NCBI RefSeq assembly: GCF_006517255.1
Contig: NZ_CP041185.1
Coordinates: 5,084,001-5,148,000, forward strand
DNA length: 64,000 nt
Source of the DNA: Janthinobacterium tructae
GTDB lineage: Bacteria; Pseudomonadota; Gammaproteobacteria; Burkholderiales; Burkholderiaceae_D
Reading direction: 5' to 3'
The position numbers were made by a program, and so were the translations under genes. The notes under the pieces were generated by a model that was not told where the DNA came from, did not search any database, and saw only the letters and a list, made by a program, of their open reading frames with translations. This document shows positions 61,263 through 64,000 of this stretch, piece after piece; positions within the stretch are counted from its first letter, which is position 1; the number at the start of each line of letters is the position of its first letter.

Positions 61263-62779
61263 AGTCACTCATGACCATACAAGACATCAGTTTGTGGATC
61301 AAAGCGGCTGCCCCGTCCGGGCAGCTGACGTCCGATTCGCGCCGCGTGCAGCGCGGCGACGTGTTTTTCGCCTATGCGGGCGCCATGCATTTCATCGCCG
61401 CCGCCATCGAGCAGGGCGCCGCCGCCATCGTGCATGATGCCGTCGAATGGAACGCCGCATGGAGCGTGCCGCACCTGCTGGTCAGCGACCTGAAACGCCT
61501 GGCCGGTCCTGTGGCGCATGCTTTTTACGGCATGCCCGACAGCGCCATGTTCAGCGCCGGCGTGACGGGCACGAATGGCAAGACATCCTGCGCGCTGTGG
61601 CTGGCGCAGGCATTGGCGCGCCTCGGTGAAACGTCTTCCGTGATCGGCACGCTGGGCGTGGGCCTGTGCAAGCCGCGCGGCGCCATCGAATTCGACGTCA
61701 CTGGCTACACCACTCCCGACGCCGTGCTGCTGGCGCGTAAACTCGCCGCCATGCGCGATGCCGGCGCCAGGGCCGTCGCCATCGAAGTGTCGTCGATCGG
61801 CCTGGACCAGGAACGCGCGGCCGGCATGCATTTTGATGTCGCCATGTTCACCAATCTGACGCGCGACCACCTCGACTACCATGGCGACATGGCGGCCTAC
61901 GAGGCGGCCAAGGTCAAGCTGTTCGACTGGCCCGGCCTGAAAACGGCCGTCATCAACCTCGATGACCCCATGGGGCTGCGCCTGGCGCGCCACGTGGATG
62001 GCAAGCTGTCCGGCGAATATCCCGTCATCGGCTACACCTTGCAGGATGCGGCCAGCCAGCCTGACTTGCCGGGTGTGCTGATGCTGCGCGCCAGCCAGTT
62101 CCGCAGCCGCCATGCCGGTACCGACTTCCACCTGGAATGCGCGCTGGGCGTGGCGCTGGTCAAGACGCAACTGGTGGGTCACTTCAATATCAGCAACGCG
62201 CTGGCGGTGCTGGGCGCCTTGCTGGCGCATGGCACCGGCCTGCGCGCCGCCATCGACGGCATCGAATCGCTGCAGCCTGCCCCAGGCCGCATGCAACAGG
62301 TGGGTGGCCAGGAAGCGCCGATGGTCGTCATCGATTACGCGCATACGCCGGACGCGCTGGAAAAAACCCTGGCCGCCTTGCGCCAGGTGGCGCAGGAGCG
62401 TGGCGGCCAGCTGTGGTGCGTGTTCGGCTGTGGCGGCGACCGCGATCCGGGCAAGCGTCCGCAGATGGGCGCCATCGCGCAGTTGGCCGATCATGTTGTG
62501 GTCACCAGCGACAATCCGCGCAGCGAAGACCCGCACGCCATCATCGCGCAAATCGTCGCCGGCATGCGTGCAGACGGCCCGCAGCCACAGGCCATCGAAG
62601 ACCGCGCCGCCGCCATCCTGTCGGCCATCAAGCATGCCGCCAAGCCGGACGTGATCTTGCTGGCGGGCAAAGGCCATGAGCCGTACCAGGAAATCAAGGG
62701 CAAGAAACTGCCGTTCTCCGATACCGACCATGCGCAACTGGCCCTGTCGGCGCGCCTGACCATGATGAGGACGAACTGA
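61259..62779 (+). CDS. murE: UDP-MurNAc-L-Ala-D-Glu--meso-diaminopimelate ligase
   Basis: 506 residues. P-loop GVTGTNGKT at 101-109. The DNPRSEDP motif (Asp418-Arg421) specifies meso-diaminopimelate, so this cell wall is DAP-type. The start is GTG at 61259 (GGAGG upstream), overlapping ftsI; ATG at 61271 is an alternative. Ends with TGA overlapping murF by one base. Confidence 0.97.
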   Translation: MKSLMTIQDISLWIKAAAPSGQLTSDSRRVQRGDVFFAYAGAMHFIAAAIEQGAAAIVHDAVEWNAAWSVPHLLVSDLKRLAGPVAHAFYGMPDSAMFSAGVTGTNGKTSCALWLAQALARLGETSSVIGTLGVGLCKPRGAIEFDVTGYTTPDAVLLARKLAAMRDAGARAVAIEVSSIGLDQERAAGMHFDVAMFTNLTRDHLDYHGDMAAYEAAKVKLFDWPGLKTAVINLDDPMGLRLARHVDGKLSGEYPVIGYTLQDAASQPDLPGVLMLRASQFRSRHAGTDFHLECALGVALVKTQLVGHFNISNALAVLGALLAHGTGLRAAIDGIESLQPAPGRMQQVGGQEAPMVVIDYAHTPDALEKTLAALRQVAQERGGQLWCVFGCGGDRDPGKRPQMGAIAQLADHVVVTSDNPRSEDPHAIIAQIVAGMRADGPQPQAIEDRAAAILSAIKHAAKPDVILLAGKGHEPYQEIKGKKLPFSDTDHAQLALSARLTMMRTN

Positions 62780-64000
62780 TGCGCGGCACCCTGACAGAGT
62801 TGATGCCGTCACTGGACGGCGCGCAGCTGGCGGGCGACGCAGCGTTTGACGGCGTGTCCACCGACAGCCGCAGCGCCCAGGCCGGCTCGCTCTTCGTCGC
62901 CTTGCGCGGCGAGAGTTTCGACGCCCACGACTTCCTCGACCAGGTGGCCGCGCGCGGCGTCGCCGCCGTGCTGGTCGAGCGCCTGCCCGCAGGCTGGGAC
63001 AGCGGCAAGGTCCCGGCCATCGTGGTCGCCGATACCCTGGTGGCGCTGGGACGCATTGCCCATCACTGGCGCCGCCGGTTCAATTTGCCCGTCATCGGCG
63101 TCACCGGCAGCAATGGCAAGACCACCGTCAAGGAGATGATTTCGTCCATCCTGGCGGCGGCCTTTGGCGAAGAAGCGCGCCTGGCCACGCGCGGCAACCT
63201 GAATAATGAAATCGGCGTGCCATTGACCCTGTTCCGCCTGAGCGAGCAGCACCAGGCGGCCGTGATCGAGATGGGCATGAACCATCCGGGCGAAATCGCG
63301 CGCCTGGCGGCAATCGCCGCGCCGACGCTGGCAATGGTCAACAACGCGCAGCGCGAGCACCAGGAATTCATGCATACAGTGGAGGCAGTGGCGCGCGAGA
63401 ACGGCGCGGCGCTGGCGGCATTGGCCGACGACGGCGTGGCCGTCTTCCCGCACGGCGATGAATTCACGCCCGTGTGGCGCGAGCTGGCCGGCGCGCGCGC
63501 CGTCATCACCTTCGGCCTGTCGAAGGACGCTGACGTGAGCTGCACGCACCGCGCGGCCGAGGATTTTGGCAGCGACATGTTCGTCAGCGTGCGCGCGCAG
63601 GACGGCAGCTTGCGCCAGTTCTTTGTCGGCTTGCAGGCGGCGGGCGACCATAATGTGCGCAATGCGCTGGCGGCCGTGGCATGCGCTGTTGGCGCGGGCA
63701 TCGCCATCGAACATATCAAGCAGGGCCTGGAGGCGTTCGCGCCAGTGAATGGCCGTCTGCAGAAAAAACGTGCCGCCAACGGCGCCACCATCATCGACGA
63801 CACGTATAACGCCAATCCGGATTCGGCGCGCGCGGCCATCGATGTGCTGGCGCAGGCTGCGGCACCACGCATCCTGGTGCTGGGCGAGATGGGCGAAGTC
63901 GGCACGCAGGGGCAGCAGTTCCACGAAGAGATCGGCGCCTACGCCGCCATCAAAGGCATCGAATACGTGCTGGCGACGGGCGGCCTGGCGCGCCATCTGG
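62779..64000 (+). CDS. murF: UDP-MurNAc-tripeptide--D-Ala-D-Ala ligase, 3' end cut off by the window
   Basis: The first 407 residues are visible, with no stop before the window ends. ATG at 62779 overlaps the murE TGA by one base. P-loop GVTGSNGKT at 107-115, RGNLNNEIGVPLTL, and VIEMGMNHPGEI are MurF signatures; DDTYNANPDSARAA marks the C-terminal ligase domain. It adds D-Ala-D-Ala to finish the UDP-MurNAc pentapeptide. About 50-60 residues are missing. Confidence 0.96.
   Translation, partial: MRGTLTELMPSLDGAQLAGDAAFDGVSTDSRSAQAGSLFVALRGESFDAHDFLDQVAARGVAAVLVERLPAGWDSGKVPAIVVADTLVALGRIAHHWRRRFNLPVIGVTGSNGKTTVKEMISSILAAAFGEEARLATRGNLNNEIGVPLTLFRLSEQHQAAVIEMGMNHPGEIARLAAIAAPTLAMVNNAQREHQEFMHTVEAVARENGAALAALADDGVAVFPHGDEFTPVWRELAGARAVITFGLSKDADVSCTHRAAEDFGSDMFVSVRAQDGSLRQFFVGLQAAGDHNVRNALAAVACAVGAGIAIEHIKQGLEAFAPVNGRLQKKRAANGATIIDDTYNANPDSARAAIDVLAQAAAPRILVLGEMGEVGTQGQQFHEEIGAYAAIKGIEYVLATGGLARHL

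Noticed and set aside
61265..62812. 515-residue open frame on the minus strand
   Set aside because: Antisense to murE, which has intact ligase motifs.

Overview
The window is chromosomal DNA from a GC-rich betaproteobacterium. The Gly/Ala-rich coding style, the oxyR-ubiA pair, a CoxB with a cytochrome c tail, the dcw cluster head (mraZ-rsmH-ftsL-ftsI-murE-murF) beside rnpB, ftsY-ftsE-ftsX-rpoH and a Gram-negative general porin all point to Oxalobacteraceae, close to Janthinobacterium/Massilia. That assignment is inferred from gene content and order; no database was searched. I see no rRNA, tRNA, IS element, phage or CRISPR array.

Layout. 1-3007: a DUF883-type membrane-stress protein (partial), ubiA, oxyR and rfaE2. 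3137-12330: a six-gene, tightly spaced operon of a type I cannot assign to a characterised system. It encodes a predicted beta-propeller-like protein, a secreted and membrane-anchored VWA-like protein with a degenerate metal site, a small polytopic membrane protein, a 1232-residue tubulin/FtsZ-like protein ending in a GYF_2-like domain, a zinc-ribbon membrane protein with a TTG start, and a glycine-zipper lipoprotein. This is the best candidate for an undescribed system: a cytoplasmic tubulin-like NTPase apparently tied to the envelope. 12327-14592: trmL, comF, bioC.

15057-24146: a complete aa3-type cytochrome c oxidase locus (coxB, ctaD, a 38-residue assembly peptide, ctaG, a DUF2970 protein, cox3) followed by assembly and heme A genes (SURF1, a SCO-like protein, ctaA, ctaB, sco1). 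24189-29097: an AI-2E family permease, a CorC/CNNM-type protein, an AAHS-family MFS transporter and an NhaR-like regulator. 29213-32682: a tellurite-resistance-type (Ter) stress cluster made of a TerC-like DUF475 protein, TerD, an AIM24/TIGR00266 protein, a TerZ-like protein and a Pmp3/YqaE-like peptide. The NhaR-like gene is divergent to it, and the shared intergenic region carries a perfect palindrome between two direct repeats. 32753-39712: a patatin-like lipoprotein, an ABC exporter whose permease is fused to a CPBP protease domain, a DUF3667 protein, a lipoprotein and a small RHH-like protein.

39802-43837: rpoH, preceded by a CIRCE (HrcA) operator lying on its promoter, then ftsX, ftsE and ftsY. 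44002-52058: a MerR/B12-binding (LitR/CarH-type) regulator divergent from an eight-gene, translationally coupled lipid-modification operon (flavin amine oxidase, DUF1365, Cfa-like methyltransferase, chalcone-isomerase-like, GPH/MFS transporter, DUF3833 lipoprotein, SDR, NTF2-like). It resembles the photo-oxidative-stress/furan-fatty-acid loci of other proteobacteria. 53033-56573: a general porin, a small secreted protein and a stand-alone acetolactate-synthase-like TPP enzyme. 56807-57147: rnpB, the RNase P RNA. 57809-64000: the start of the division and cell wall cluster, with four MraZ boxes at exact 10-bp spacing in its promoter and murF running off the end.
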